A stretch of 64,000 bases of DNA from Emydura subglobosa (GCA_007922225.1 ML679972.1:37785792-37849791); one strand, 5' to 3'; shown: positions 1 to 12,119, counted from the first letter of the stretch. Program-made: numbers and translations. The notes: generated by a model from the sequence alone, not told the origin.

Positions 1-514
1 CCAGGCCCCCATTGTGCCAGGCACTGTACAAACAGACACCCCTTGTCCCAGTGATCCAAGTCTGCCCAACCTCCTGGTCCAAGCCCAGGTGACTAGTCTG
101 AGCCACTGCCTGTGTGGCAAAGTCCACGCTGCTATTCTTAGCACGCTAGCTGGAGTAGACCCAGCGCAAGTCTGTCTCCCTGGGCAGGAGGCTCCCAGAT
201 GCAGTGTACCCGGAGAGACAGCTGGGAGGAGCTGCTGAGAAGCAAAGCGTCTGCCTCTGGAAGGAACCTGGGGCAAAGCTTTTGGGTCAGGGAAGCAGGC
301 TGAAGACAGCGTGCGTGGGGCTGTGAGCGAAAGGAGCTGTTTCCCGCTATTGGATTCCTTCCGCGTTCAGAGACTCAGGACTTCACACGTTCTTTGAAAA
401 TGGACAGAACTGCATCCAAGGAATAGCCGACTGTCACCAATTTCTGCTCCCAGCAGGAACACCCACAGGGCCCTCAACTTTGACTAGCTGCTTGGGTCAA
501 AAGGGGCAACAGTG

Positions 515-780
515 TTGTTAACCTCATTTCACAGATGGGGAAACTGAGGATCAGAGAGAAATGGAAAGAAGCTGCCCCCAAGTTCACACAGCAGAGCTGG
601 GAATAGAACCCATGAGTTGTGGTTTCCAGTTCCTCTTCTTTAGCTATTTCTCAGAGCAGGGGACAGAAACCAAAAGTCCTGACTTCCAGTCCCCCCACTT
701 AAACCCCCACTTCCCTCCTGGAGCTGGGAATAGAACCCAAGAGCCCTGATGCTCAGGCCTCCTCTAATCACAAGACCGAC
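515..780 (-). repeat. CORE-SINE and tRNA-like monomers, antisense
   Basis: 'cagatggggaaactgagga' at 532-550 is the antisense MIR/CORE-SINE core, followed by two antisense tRNA-like monomers ending in 'gctgggaatagaaccca' near 595 and 723. Confidence 0.75.
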
Positions 781-899
781 CTTCTCCGTCTAGCTCATGG
801 ACCACAGATCATCACCCCACGTAGATGGTTGCTGCTTTTGAATCATGCTTCTAGTAACTGGTGTGAAAGAAGAACCACCCTGAGGTTCGTACTCCTGGT

Positions 900-1055
900 A
901 GGTCTCAGGGCACTTCACCAAGAAGGTCAGTATCATTATCACTGTTTTACAGAAGAGGAAACTGAGGCACAGAGCAGAAATTTGTCCAAGGTCACCCAGC
1001 TGAACCAGTAATAGAACCCACAGCTTCAGAGTCTCAGCCCACCACGCCATTCCTC
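900..1055 (-). repeat. CORE-SINE, antisense
   Basis: 'gaggaaactgaggcacagag' with 'ccaaggtcacccagctg' and 'aatagaacccacag' in the expected order for an inverted MIR-type SINE. Confidence 0.8.
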
Positions 1056-1699
1056 GGCCACGCAGCTGTGCATGGGGCTGATAGCTGGCTCCCTCCGCAT
1101 GTTGCTTGCACCCCCGGGGGTTGGTTTTAAATCTGTAGCCAGGGAAATGTGCAGAAGCATCAGGGCCAGGAGTCGTAAATCAACAAAATGTTGCAAAATC
1201 CTGGCCCACCCTTGTCCCAGAAAGTCAGCCCTGCGGAGTGTGTGATGCATGCAACAGCATTGCCTAAATGAGGCAATTCCCCTCCAGCTCTCCCCACCCC
1301 CAAAGCTGGGTTCAGGATCTCCCGGCGGTGGGGAGGTGTGTCAGAGCATCTCATGTTGTCACACAGAAGAGGGTAGAAGCGTTGCAGTGTGGAATTGAAC
1401 CATCCCCGCTGGATCTACGCCCTGGTGACAAAGCCTCTTCCACTCCAATTCCTAGACCCTGCTCCCCTCCCACTGCTGGGAATGGAACCCAGGAGTCCAG
1501 GCTCCTTTGTCTGTCTTTCCATCATCATAATCAATATGCAGAGGAGAAGTCCCCAGCCCCAAACCAAATCCGATTTGCCCTGGGACCGTGCCCTTGGGGC
1601 TCTCATGGAACTGGAGTTAGGTGGGGTTTTATTCACTTCTTTTGTTAAAAATTGCTTTTGTTTAGAAGGATCCCAAACGATTCCAAGGCCTGATGGAGC

Positions 1700-2035
1700 C
1701 GTGGGAGCCCTGTGAATGCATGTGTTTGTACGCACATGTGCGTGTGCCTGTCTTCATGTGCATATGCATCTGTTTGCATTTACGTGTTTGGGTTTATATG
1801 TTTGAATGGGCATCTGTGCGCGCATCTGTGTGCGTGTTTTCATCCACACATGTGCTTGCATGTATGTGCGTGTGCACATGCACGTGTAATTGTGTGAGTT
1901 TGCGTGTTTGAATGCACGTGTGTGTATGTGTGTTGTTTGCATATTTGCATGCACATATGTGCACGCTGGTGTTTGGAGGGACGTGTGTGTGTGTGTGCTC
2001 ATGCGCATATGTTTGCATGCATGCCTGTGAGCCTC
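1700..2035. repeat. Degenerate (GT)n tract
   Basis: Alternating TG with frequent CA, AT and TTT interruptions over about 330 bp; frames running through it are artefacts. Confidence 0.9.
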
Positions 2036-2198
2036 CACTCTGCAGAACCAGAGCTTCCCGGCAAAGGTGTGGCTGGAAAGCTCCTGCCTGAGAGAGACGG
2101 GGGAGAGGGAATAATTCTCAAATTGCCCAGAGTCCCATTCATGAGGGGAGACCACCACTACTGGCTTGGAAGGGCACTAAAGGAAGGACAACAATAGC

Positions 2199-2560
2199 AC
2201 AACAGTGACCTTGGTTATACTTGTTTGTAATGGCACCATATTAACCTTGGTTATACTGTTCCTATTGACCTTGGTCATACTGGTCTGTAATGGCACAATA
2301 TTGACCTTGGTTATACTGGTCCATACTGGCACAATATTGACCTTGGCTATACTGGTCCGTAATGGCACAATATTGATCTCAGTTACACTAGTTTGTAATG
2401 GCACAACATGGCCCTTGGTTACACTGGTCCTTAAGGGTACAATATTGACCTTGGTTACTCTACAGTGTGCCCCCACCATAGAATGCCGACACTGGTCTGT
2501 AACAGCACACTGTTGACCTCGGCTCCCTAGGTCTGAATAGCATATTGTTGACCTTGGCAC
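2199..2560. repeat. 36-bp minisatellite
   Basis: The phrase 'gaccttggttatactggtc' recurs exactly every 36 bp (TTGG at 2211, 2247, 2271, 2307, 2343, then 2415 and 2451), with one 24-bp short unit. A degenerate outlying unit occurs near 2918-2945. Because 36 is a multiple of three, frames stay open with a 12-residue period. Confidence 0.95.
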
Positions 2561-3083
2561 TTGAATGACAGGCGATTGCTCATCCAGACCCTGGGACATC
2601 ATCCAGACCATCATCCAGACCCTGGGACAGCTCCTTTTGAACCCTCCCCTAAGAGCCCTGATGGGGCTACCAGCAGTGCCTGCCCCCTAGGTCTGAAGCC
2701 TATGCAGCTGACTCCTGTACCTCCCTTCCTGCAGCCCTCTGTGTAGGGAGCATGACAGGCAGGCGTGGGAGATGGTCAGAGCACTCCGTGATCCGGCTGT
2801 CACCAGCTAGGGCATACCCCAGTCACTGCAAGTCAGAGCAGCCCTCGCCCTGCTCTAGTCTGTCCTGGGGCAGAGAATAAAGGGGCCTTAAGGTTTCCTG
2901 CCCACCCCTCAGATTCAGTGGTCCATAATGGCACCATACTGACTAGCTCACACCTCTCTATAGAGGCCCCCTGCTGGAATTATACAGGGTGATGTGGCAT
3001 CCCACTTTGCCAGTGTAGTTCTGCTCTGAGGCTCTTGGCTTGTTCCACCCTTGGCCTCTCTTCTGAGAGGTTTATTTACGTCC

Positions 3084-3272
3084 GAGGCAGCATGGCAGAG
3101 TGGCCAAAACAGCAGCCCAGACCTCCAGAAAGCTGGACTCTGTTCCTGGCTTTGCTACCGACCTTGGGCAAGTTGGTCCCCTCACCCAACTCTGTGCCTC
3201 AGTTTCCCCATCTGCGAAATGGGGGTGTTGTTACTTCTCTTCTTTGTGAAGCGCTTTGAGATCTAGAGATGA
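3084..3272 (+). repeat. CORE/MIR-type SINE
   Basis: tRNA-like head 'gaggcagcatggcagagtgg', core 'ctgtgcctcagtttccccatctgcgaaatggg' and tail 'gaagcgctttgagatct' in order. Confidence 0.9.
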
Positions 3273-3322
3273 CAACATCTTGATTCTCGTTTGTAAATTG
3301 CCTTCGGATACTGAGCCATACA

Positions 3323-3470
3323 CAGGTAGCATGGTGGGTAGAGACTGCCCAGAAACCTGGATTCTGTTTCCAACCTCAGGTAAGCCCCCCGCGCTGTGCC
3401 TCAGTTTCCCCATCTGCAAAATGGGGATCACAACAATGCCCCATCACTGTAAAGTATTTTGTGATCTAGG
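3323..3470 (+). repeat. CORE/MIR-type SINE, second in tandem
   Basis: A shortened copy with the same head, core and 'gtgatctagg' tail, immediately following the first in the same orientation. Confidence 0.85.
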
Positions 3471-3959
3471 AAGGCAGGGTAAGAGTCTCAAAAGTTACTG
3501 GTGATTTGGTGGGGATCCAGGCCGAGACATCTTAAAGGGGAAGTTGCCTCGCTGGAAAACCAGGCCCTTTTAAGGAAATTCACACTGCACTATTGCTGTC
3601 TCCCTGCGCCATATGGGGAGCCCTTGCCAAGTGGCACCATAGCAATGGCCAGCTGTTGATTTCCCAACCTGCAAATTAGCAGGCCATGCCTTGGGAATCT
3701 GGCCCCGGCCTTAACGCCAAAGGAGACGACTTGCCTTTGCCAGCATCTCATTTCCTGCATCCCATAAAACCCCAGACTTCCTGGCAGAGCCGAGTCACAG
3801 GGCAAGTCGGACAAAGTGCCATAAACACCCTGGCCCCAGGAGCTCTCCCTCCGGCAACGGCCCTCTGTGCAGCCCAGCCAATGGCCGGACGCTCAGCTGA
3901 CCCCCGAGGCTCCCGGTAGCACACAGCACAAGCACGCAGCCCGATTATCAGTGTTAGTC

Positions 3960-4110
3960 GGCTCCGGAGTGATGCCTGTTACATCAGCGGGGGATCTGGC
4001 CCCATTGACTCCAATCGAGCGACACCAGTTTCCCCCAGCAGGGATCTGGCCCCATTGACTCCAGTGGAGCGACACCGGTTTCCCCCAGCGGGGAAATCTG
4101 GCCCGTTTGC
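3960..4110. repeat. 60-bp direct duplication
   Basis: 'gatctggccccattgactcca...gcgacaccggtttcccccagc' starts at 3993 and again at 4053, with a partial third unit. It belongs to an interspersed element with a 'gatctggcccc' motif also visible near 49815 and 39903. Confidence 0.85.
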
Positions 4111-4934
4111 ACAGCTGAGACTGGCATCCTTCCCAGTAACTTTTTTTCAGAGCAGACGACATATCTGGTGATTTATTTTCCGACTCGGATCTGAACAGGC
4201 CCAAAGGAGTTTTTAAAGGGGCCCCACCGTCCGCTCAAACCTAGAGCCTGATGCTGAGGTCTTGACTCTTAAACGACAGCAGAGATCAGGTCCTCTCCCC
4301 ACCCCCGCCCACAGGCCTGCGCCCCAACTTTAACGGAGAGGCACAGACATCTGGTTCCTCACACTATCGGGCCCTTCCTGGCTCCCCAGTCCTGGGATCT
4401 TTCTCTCCGGCTAAACTCCCATCGATTCTGACGGGCCAGGCCAGGGTTCTTGTCCCGTTGGGAGTGGAGAGCTGGAGCGGGTGGGAGTTTTAGTGTGGGG
4501 TGAGCCCGGAGGAGACAGTGTGAAGGGGGCCATAGGATGTGGGGTGGGAGGGGGAACAGGAGGACAGGCTCAAAGGTGGGGGCTGAGGTGAGGGGGGTGC
4601 TGCAGAAGGGGGAGGGTTGTGAGTGTTGGGGGGCATAAGGGGCAGGAATGTCAGAGTTGGGGGTCCATGTGCTGGGCCTGGCGGAGGGGTGTGAGTGCTG
4701 GGGGGGCTATGTGCTGGGGCTGGGGGGGCTCATGCCAGCCGCCCCGTTGTGGTGTGGAGGCATTGCTTGGTACCCGGCCGCCAGCGCAGCCCGTGTGAGC
4801 CCTGCGGCCTTTCCCACGCTCCGTGGCCAGGCTGGGCACTGATGGCTGAGCTAACAACTGCTCAGGCCCCGCGCGCTCTCCCCAGCCCCCATCCCAGGCT
4901 GGCCCCCAGGGCTGCAGTGCCAGAGCTTCAGCTG

Positions 4935-5235
4935 GATGCCCTGCCCCTCAGCCAGCGCCCCTGCCCCACACCGCTCCCTGCTGGGAGAGGCCGGGCCTGA
5001 AGTAGCCAAGAGCCCTGCACAGCCAACGCTCCTGCCCCCCCCCTACAACGACCCCTTCTGGGAGAGGCTGGAACTGGAGGAGCCTCGAGCCCCCCTCCCC
5101 CCCAGCCAGTGCTCCTGCCCCCTCCCCACAGCGCCCCCTGCTGGGAGTGGCTGGAACTGGAGTAACCAGGAGTTCCCCCCCCAGCCAGTGCTCCTGCTCT
5201 GTGCCCCACAGCGCCCCTGCTGGCAATGGGATACC
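4935..5235. repeat. GC-rich minisatellite containing CTCF-like cores
   Basis: Three to four diverged units of about 75-95 bp share 'cagccagtgctcctgcccc' and 'gcgccccctgctggga'. The exact GCGCCCCCTGCTGG at 5131-5144 is the complement of a CTCF-type core. Confidence 0.8.
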
Positions 5236-6120
5236 TGTGAGCAATCCCTTGCTGACGCTGTCACTGTGGCGAGCCAGGAATGGCCCCAGCAACTCCAGCG
5301 AGTGCCCCTTATTCCCAAAACAAGAGGCGGCGAGTCTCCCAGTCTGAACATCCGCCTCAGCCCTCTTGCTGCCAGCTACTGCCAACGCCCCGGCCACCTC
5401 CGCCCGGCACATCGCGCCTGGCGGTGCCTGCCATCTGCCGCACAAAGACCTGATTCTTCCTCCGGCAGGTCCAGGGAGCTACGCTCGGCGGCTGTGAGCT
5501 CCCATTGTGCCAGCCTCCCCGGCGGAAACCAAGCAGCAGCCAGGATGCCTGGGTTCTCAGCCCAGCTCTGGGATGGGAGGGAGGTGTAGTAGATTAGGCC
5601 TGAAGGAGGGCTAGGGCACAGGAATTCTGGGTTCTGTTCCTGACTCTCTAAGGGGAGTAGGATCTAGTCGTTAGAGCAGGGGGGGTGCGGGGGGAATCAG
5701 GACTCCTTGGTTCTACTCCCAAGTCTGGGTGTGTGGTTTGGACTGAAGTCAGTGGGCACTTGTCAGCTGTGAGAATCAGGCGTCCTGAAACGGAGGCACC
5801 CCAGAGCAGCAGCCCCCTTTGAAGATCTTCACCTCACTTAGGAGCCTGAAAGTGATTATTTCCAACTCTGGCTGTGCTGGGCGTCCCTGTGCGGGGGGTC
5901 CTAGGAGACCACAAGCTCCTTGCTTCATAACTGTCTGATCTCTGGCTCATGCGCCCGCCGCCTCCAGGCCCAGGGAGCCGCCAGGGAGCCACACCCTGGG
6001 CTCAGAGGATGTCTGGAAATCTCCCCAGGACATAACACCCTGGAGTCCAGCATCTGCTGAGGCTGGGCATGTCTCTACTGGGGTTATAAGGCCGGTCACC
6101 CAGTGGGCACAAGGGCTGTT
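5236..6120. other. Intergenic, mostly unassigned
   Basis: Contains one sense tRNA-like monomer near 5595-5720 and GC-rich unique sequence; no gene-like frame was recognised. Confidence 0.5.
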
Positions 6121-6123
6121 AGG

Positions 6124-6280
6124 AGAGGCAGCATGGCCTAGTGGATAGCACACTGGGCTGGGCTGATTCTATTCCCGGTTCTGTCTCTTGGGCAAGTGGC
6201 CCTGTCATGCCTCAGTTTCCCCATCTGTAAAATGGGGATAACGCTCTGTTGTGAAGGGCTTTGAGATCGGTGGATAATAC
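6124..6280 (+). repeat. CORE/MIR-type SINE
   Basis: Head 'gaggcagcatggcctagtgg', core 'tgcctcagtttccccatctg' and tail 'gaagggctttgagatc'. Confidence 0.9.
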
Positions 6281-6414
6281 CAGCGAGGGATGGCTATTAA
6301 CTGGGACGTCCCACGGGGGATGGGAATCCGGCTGCCACTGAGCCAGGCCCTGCAGGACAAGGTGAGGCAAACAGCTGTGCACCTTCCATTGCACCCCGGG
6401 AGAACAGGGAGGGG

Positions 6415-6650
6415 AGAGCAGAATCACAGAAATGCTGGGCGGCAAGGGACCCTGACAGTCATCTAGTCCCGCCGCCCATGCTGAGGCAGGATTACGTGTC
6501 CCTCAAGTCCTAGACCAGCCCTGACGGGTGTCTGTCCAACCTCCCAAGAGGGGGATTCCACAAACTCCCTTGGAAGCCTGTTCCAGATCTTAACTTCCCT
6601 TAGCATTAGAAAGCTTTGTCCAAATCTCTCACCTAAATTTCCCTTGCTGG
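6415..6650 (-). mobile_element. CR1 LINE 3' tail, antisense
   Basis: Plus-strand text 'aatcacagaaatgctgggcggcaagggac...catctagtcccgccgcccatgctgaggcagg' is the reverse complement of a CR1 3' terminus and continues into the ORF2-distal UTR. Confidence 0.88.
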
Positions 6651-6689
6651 GGAGGAAATCGTGGGGGACAGAAATTTGATCGTGGGCTT

Positions 6690-6975
6690 TTCAGCTTAGC
6701 AGAGAAAGGTCTAGCCAGTTCCAACGGCCGGGAGTTGAAACCGGACACGGTCAGGCTGGAAAGAACGGTAATTAAACACTGGAACAATTTACCAAGGGGC
6801 TTGGTGCACGCTCTGTCACCGGCCATTTTTAAAGCAAGACCAGACTTTTTCCTGAAAGATCTGCTCTGCTTCAAACAGGAATTCATTCCGGGAGGCCCTT
6901 CGGCCTGTGCTGTGCCGGGGGTGGGGAGCCTAGATGGACCCTTCTGGCTTTCTAGTCTGCAGCTGCTCTCCCGAC
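6690..6975 (+). mobile_element. CR1 LINE 3' tail, sense
   Basis: Contains 'ctagccagttccaacgg', 'ggaacaatttaccaaggg', 'accagactttttcctgaaag' and 'gatggacccttctgg', a second CR1 subfamily. Inserted within 40 bp of an oppositely oriented CR1 tail. Confidence 0.85.
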
Positions 6976-7399
6976 CTTGCTCTCCAGCGCGCTGACTGCG
7001 AGTGCTCGCTTCCACACCGGTGCCTATCCAGGCGTGGGGAGGAGGCATGCCAGGGGTGCGGTAATGGAACCTTGGTTCCCCGACGTGGCTCTGGCGGATC
7101 CGCAGTTAACAAAGCACTCGCAGTTTTCCTAGCCTTTCCCCCCCGCCTTCAGAACGACGACAACCCCCCCGCCCCCCCTGCCAGGACCATGAATCAAATG
7201 TTTGCGGAGCTGACTACAACAGCTCAGTGCAAAACTAATACAGCAAAGCTATTTATAACCCAGCAGGCATGGTTAGTCAATGGACTGTAATAGTGCCTTT
7301 GCATGTCTACTGAGCCTTCCAGGCAAGGAGATTCGAGTGCTAAGAGCCGCGCTAACCCCTCTCAGATGGGGGTACAGGGTTTGCTTTTGCCCTGGCACC

Positions 7400-7870
7400 A
7401 CAGCACTGCTATCACTGGGGTGGAGTGCGGCAGCTATTTATACGGCCTCGCCCTTCGCTAAAATGCAGCTGCCGCTGGGGTGGAACACACCACATTTTAT
7501 GCAGGGATTCCTCACTTGTCACTGAGATGCAAATACTTCTGGGGCAAGGCGCAGCAGCTGTTTACACAGCAGTACCTTACTTGTCACTGAGATGCAGCCA
7601 CCTCTGGGGCAGGGCACAGCAGTTGTTTATACAGGGGTCACATACCTGTCACTGAGATGCAGCCATCTCTAGGGCAGGGAGGGTGTAGCAGCTGTTTATC
7701 CAGAGATCGCTTGTCCGGCACTGAAATGCAGACGCTTCCGGGGTGGGCTATGGCAGCTGGGTGTGCTCACCCAGCACCGAGATGCAGCTGCTTCTAGGTT
7801 GGAACAAAAGGCAGCTGTTTGTACAGGCATCGCTCAGCCAATACTGAGCTGCAGCTACGCCGGGTGCAAG
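7400..7870. repeat. 65-bp minisatellite
   Basis: 'actgagatgcagccacctctggggc...cagcagctgtttatacagg' recurs with starts near 7521, 7586, 7651, 7720, 7776 and 7843; spacing is 65, 65, 69, 56 and 67 bp. Degenerate units extend upstream to about 7400. Confidence 0.93.
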
Positions 7871-8514
7871 AAAGTCCTCTCTGACCCTACCACACCGATC
7901 AAACAAGGAAAGTTCCCCAAGGGAGCCACAGCCCAAGATTTAGCACCCGAGGGCTGAAACTGCCCTATGCACCCCTGAAGCCCTCAAGCTGTGACTGGGG
8001 CCACGAGGTGAATTTCACTTTAAGAATACATGCATGTGCATACACACACACCCACACAACAGGATCGCGGATCAGCGCACTGGATTGAAAAGGGGGCAGC
8101 TGGGCTCTGCGGCGAGCTGGATTTGGAGAGCAACGCTCTGGAGCGGGAGCAGCGAGGGTGCCAAATGGACCGAAAGAAAGAAAAGAGGCGAGAAAAAACG
8201 AGAAAGGAAAAAAGGAGGGCAGAGAAGGCCGGAATGCTGGCCTGCTAACAACGAGATCCTGCCGTCTTGCGTATTTATTTTAAACCCGAAATGTTCCATT
8301 GTCGTTTTTTCATATGAAATCACTGCTCAGGAATGCACTGGGGCCATTTCAAAAATGCAATTATTCTCTTGAAAGAAAACACGTGTTGGCCAAATCCTGG
8401 GGAGCCGGCAGGAGGGGGTGGGGGCAGCTGACATGGCTGACAGAGCAACACTCCGATCGGAGCGCTGGCAAACGGCTGCCATGCGAGACTCACCACGCCA
8501 GGAGCTGAAAGCTG

Positions 8515-8680
8515 GCGTGTGTAGAGGCGTGTGTATGCATGTGCACCTCCGCGTGTGCATATGTTTGTGTGTGTGTGTGTCTATGCGCTTGCATGCACGA
8601 GTTCATGCCTGCATGCACACACACATGGATGTGTTCGTGTGGACCTGGGTGTGTGTCCGTGTGAGTGAGAGAGAGAGAAA
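8515..8680. repeat. GT/CA-rich microsatellite
   Basis: Interrupted GT runs ending in GAGAGAGAGAAAG. Confidence 0.9.
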
Positions 8681-8924
8681 GAACACAGCAGGGCCCCTCT
8701 CCTCCATGAAGAAGAGGGAACCTCGGCAGAAATCTGGCTTAGGTCTGGATCAAGGCACGGATGTGATGATGATAGTGGCGTCTCAGCAACGCATGACCTG
8801 GATTTCTTCCTTTCAGGTGAATTCACCCATGTTCAGAGCCAGCGAACACCCATGGCTCCTACAGCAATACTTATAATAACCCCTAGGTGTTATCTAGCGC
8901 CTTGCATCAGCAGATCCCAAAGGA

Positions 8925-9060
8925 TTTTACAGATGGGGAAACTGAGGCACTGAGCTGAGACGTGACACGCCCAAAAGGCCGGTTGCAGAGCCAAGCCTAG
9001 AACCCAGGGCTTATGAGGCCCAGGCCTGTATATGACCTACTAGGCCACACTGCCTTCACT
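8925..9060 (-). repeat. CORE-SINE, antisense
   Basis: 'acagatggggaaactgaggca', 'gaacccagggcttatgag' and 'ctactaggccacactgcct' in inverted order. Confidence 0.85.
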
Positions 9061-9669
9061 GCTTAGCTCTTGCTCACACCCACAAGGCCAGGTTGCCATC
9101 ACCTGGCACAGTGCCTGGTCATTGACACCAGTGCAAAGCGGATGCACGTTTGATCTGGCAGAGTTTTGTACCTGTTGGTGCAAATGGCCCTGCAAATCAG
9201 GGCGGGGGAGAATCAGGTCTGCTGCCTGGAGCCAGTTCTTTGAATCCATTCAGCATTGGCGGTGGCTAGAGTGGGGCCTGGGCACGCAGGAGATGGAACG
9301 TTGCAGCCCCTAGGATGGATTTTTCAATCGCGCTGTTTAAAATGCCTGGGGTTGTCTTTACATTTAACTCCAATGCCCAATGCGTTCTCTGGAGTAAGGC
9401 ACTCTTTGTTAAATAAACAACAAACCAGAACCCTAGAGGCGCTACCATAAATCAGCCTAGCGTGAGCTTCCTCACCACGGTGCCCTTTCCATGTGATTCA
9501 GCACAGCAGCTGTGTGAGCTTCCCACAGCAGTGCCTTGTCCTAACTGGCTGTTCCCGCCTCTTGACTGGTCGAGTGACAGCTGCAAGATTATTCGTTCCC
9601 CTCCCACCCCCATTCTGCAAAGGCCTCACTTAGAGTTGCCTAAGAAACTGGATTCTGGGAAAGTACAAA

Positions 9670-9975
9670 CGTGGCTTTCAAATTTAGGTCCCTCCCTCCT
9701 GATAAAAAAAAAAGAGAGAGAGAGAGATGTCATTTTCAAATGTTGCGGTTCCCACCTCTTCCTTAGAAATGGCAGTTTCAAATAGAGCTGTCCCCCCAAA
9801 ATCTAGAAACGGCAGTTTCAAATGTAATCACCCCTTCCTGAAAATAGAAACATCAGTTTCAAATTTAGCGTCTCCTCCCTTTTCCCGAGCTCCCCCCCAC
9901 CATAAATTACAGGCCTGATGGTTTCAAATTTAGCTGCGCCCTGAAAATAGAAACGCTGGTTTCTAATCTGTTCCC
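9670..9975. repeat. Diverged minisatellite with 'agtttcaaat' units
   Basis: The phrase 'aaaatagaaacggcagtttcaaatttag' recurs five to six times with irregular spacing of about 45-75 bp. Confidence 0.75.
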
Positions 9976-10589
9976 CTCTCTGCCCCACGTCCCGGTGTCT
10001 TTAATCTGGATGAGCCCCAGACTAGAAAGCACTGCGGCACGTTTCTGGCACGCGCTAAAGCTCCAAAGACTAGCTATTGTCACGGCCCACCCCCCAAGCC
10101 AGCGTGAAAGGGTCAGGCTTCTCCAGCACTTCCCAAAGTCGCACTCTGGACGCTTTGGTTTCTCCCACCTTCTCTTGGCCCAAGTGAGAGAGGGGTGTGG
10201 ATTCCTCCCGTCCACCCCCTCCGATGAAGCAATTTCCCAGTCTCAACCGTCGCTCCTGGAGTCCTCGTGTCCAGGCTGTCTGGGGGCAAGGAAATGTTTT
10301 GCCTTTTTAAGGCATGGCTGAGAGGCGACCTGCGGTCAGATTACTCACTCCTGGCTCCCGAGTCGTGGGAATCAGAGGCTGGGTCTGAACTCCACTGGTC
10401 GTGCTCCTTCCCCCACCCCCGCTTCTCCCTTGGAGAGTTCACACGAGTGCTTTCAATTTCGGAGGGGAGAAGATCTCCTGCATCCAGCAGCCCTGGTCGT
10501 CCCCCAAACTCCGTTGGTCTCATTACTCACGCCACAGGCCCTGTTGGGCTAGGTGCTGCCCCAAAGAGCTTCCCACTCCCTGGACAAAG

Positions 10590-10730
10590 GCAGAGGTAGC
10601 ATGGATCGGTCACCATTTTACAGACAGGGAAACTGAGGCACGGAGTTGGGGAAGCAACGTGCCCAAAGTCAGCCTGCCAGCCAGTGGCAAACCTAGGAAC
10701 TGAATTCAGCATCCTAGCCTAGGGCCATAA
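10590..10730 (-). repeat. CORE-SINE, antisense
   Basis: 'cattttacagacagggaaactgaggcac' followed by 'gcccaaagtcagcctgccag' and 'gaactgaattcagcatcc'. Confidence 0.85.
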
Positions 10731-11074
10731 ACCTCCAGGCCAGCCTGCCTCTCTGTTTAACCAATGCTTGCCTTAATATCTCCTTTGTGCACCCTGCACT
10801 TTGCCTGCCAAATGTAGGGCATAGTCTGATCGCTACCTCTTCCCCCAGCCCCCACATCGATACAGGGCCTCCCTGCTGTGGGGAGTTTGTCCCAGCAGGT
10901 TACAGAACTGGCCTGGCCTGGCCCCCATCAAAGCTGAGCCTGATTTGGAGATTTCTGTTCTATCATGGATCCATATCTGGTGGCCATCGCCACAGCATTT
11001 GGGTCCCTCACAGATCTATAAAGTATCTATCCCCACAACCCACCCCTCCCCGCTGAGGGCGTCCGGGCAGGGCC

Positions 11075-11230
11075 ATTATCCCCACTATCCAGAGGGGGAA
11101 ACTGAGGCATGGAGCGGCTAAGTGACTTGGTCCCGGTCACACAAGAAGTCTGTGGCGGAGCCAGAAATTGAAACTGGCTCCCCGAGTCCTGGCCCACCAC
11201 CTGTAACCCACTAAACCCCACTTCCTTCCC
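11075..11230 (-). repeat. CORE-SINE, antisense
   Basis: 'gagggggaaactgaggcatgg', 'tcacacaagaagtctgtgg' and 'cccactaaaccccacttcct' in inverted SINE order. Confidence 0.85.
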
Positions 11231-11689
11231 AGAGCTGTGGATAGATCCTAGAAGTCCTGGCTCCCAGCCTCCCTCCCGCCCCTTTAATTAACAATCTTTG
11301 GAAGGCAAGTTGAGTCCAGCATCTCTAAAAGCCAGGCCAGGCAATTTCACAGGGAAGAGCCGCGGCCCATAGGAAGGGCTGCAGGGATCAGGGCCTGGAA
11401 CAGAAGCAGGTCAGTCAGTGGAACTTCTCTTTCCACCCTAGGAGAAGTGGCTCCTCCTAGAGTCTGAGTTCATGGACGAGGGGCTTGGGAAGGGTTTTGA
11501 TTTCAGGCCCTATCGCCTGCCCGCCATTACTCACAGGCTTGGGAGAGTTCCATTTTTATCATCAGTGTCGGCAAACGTCAGTTTCACCCACACCGCTGCC
11601 AAGAATCTGCGTCTGCAGGTAGGCAACGTCAGAGAAACGCCGGGTGAGAACTTCTTACGGTCCCATCTTAACACATATAAACTGTGTGA

Positions 11690-11820
11690 GAGAGATGAGG
11701 AGGGTGAGATAATATCTTTTTTTGGATCAACTTTTATTTTATTTTACTTTATTGGGTAACCCACCTTATCTGTCTAATATCCTGGGACCCGCATGGCGAC
11801 ACCAACACTGCATATAAAAT
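11690..11820 (-). mobile_element. Penelope-like 3' tail fragments
   Basis: Holds 'gggtgagataatatctttttttggatcaacttttatt', which is the reverse of the tail motif seen at 12060-12105. It is followed by a sense-oriented 'acccaccttatctgtctaatatcctgggaccc' piece, so two fragments lie in opposite orientations. Class assigned by similarity to tails following Penelope-like elements; moderately sure. Confidence 0.5.
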
Positions 11821-12004
11821 GGGTTGCGATGAACACTGCACAAAGCACGTAGTTATGGCCCTGCTGACACAGCCGGCTTCTAAAGCTTTGACTTTCTGAA
11901 TCGCAATGCCGCCTGTTATTTAATAATCACTGCCTGATTCCCCCCGCCCCATAATTCCCCTGCTACAACTGTGAAAAAATTCAATCAATCAAAATAGAAA
12001 AAGC

Positions 12005-12110
12005 CCCAGAAGAAGAGCTCTGTAGCGCTGGAAAACACGTCTCTCTCTCTCTCGCCGACAGAAGTTGGTCCAGTAAAAGATATTACCTCACCCGCCCTGT
12101 CATGCTTAAA
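12005..12110 (+). mobile_element. Penelope-like 3' tail fragment
   Basis: 'gaagaagagctctgtagcgctgg...cagaagttggtccagtaaaagatattacctcacccgcc' is the sense version of the tail found inverted near 11700. Confidence 0.5.
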
Positions 12111-12119
12111 AATAAAAAT

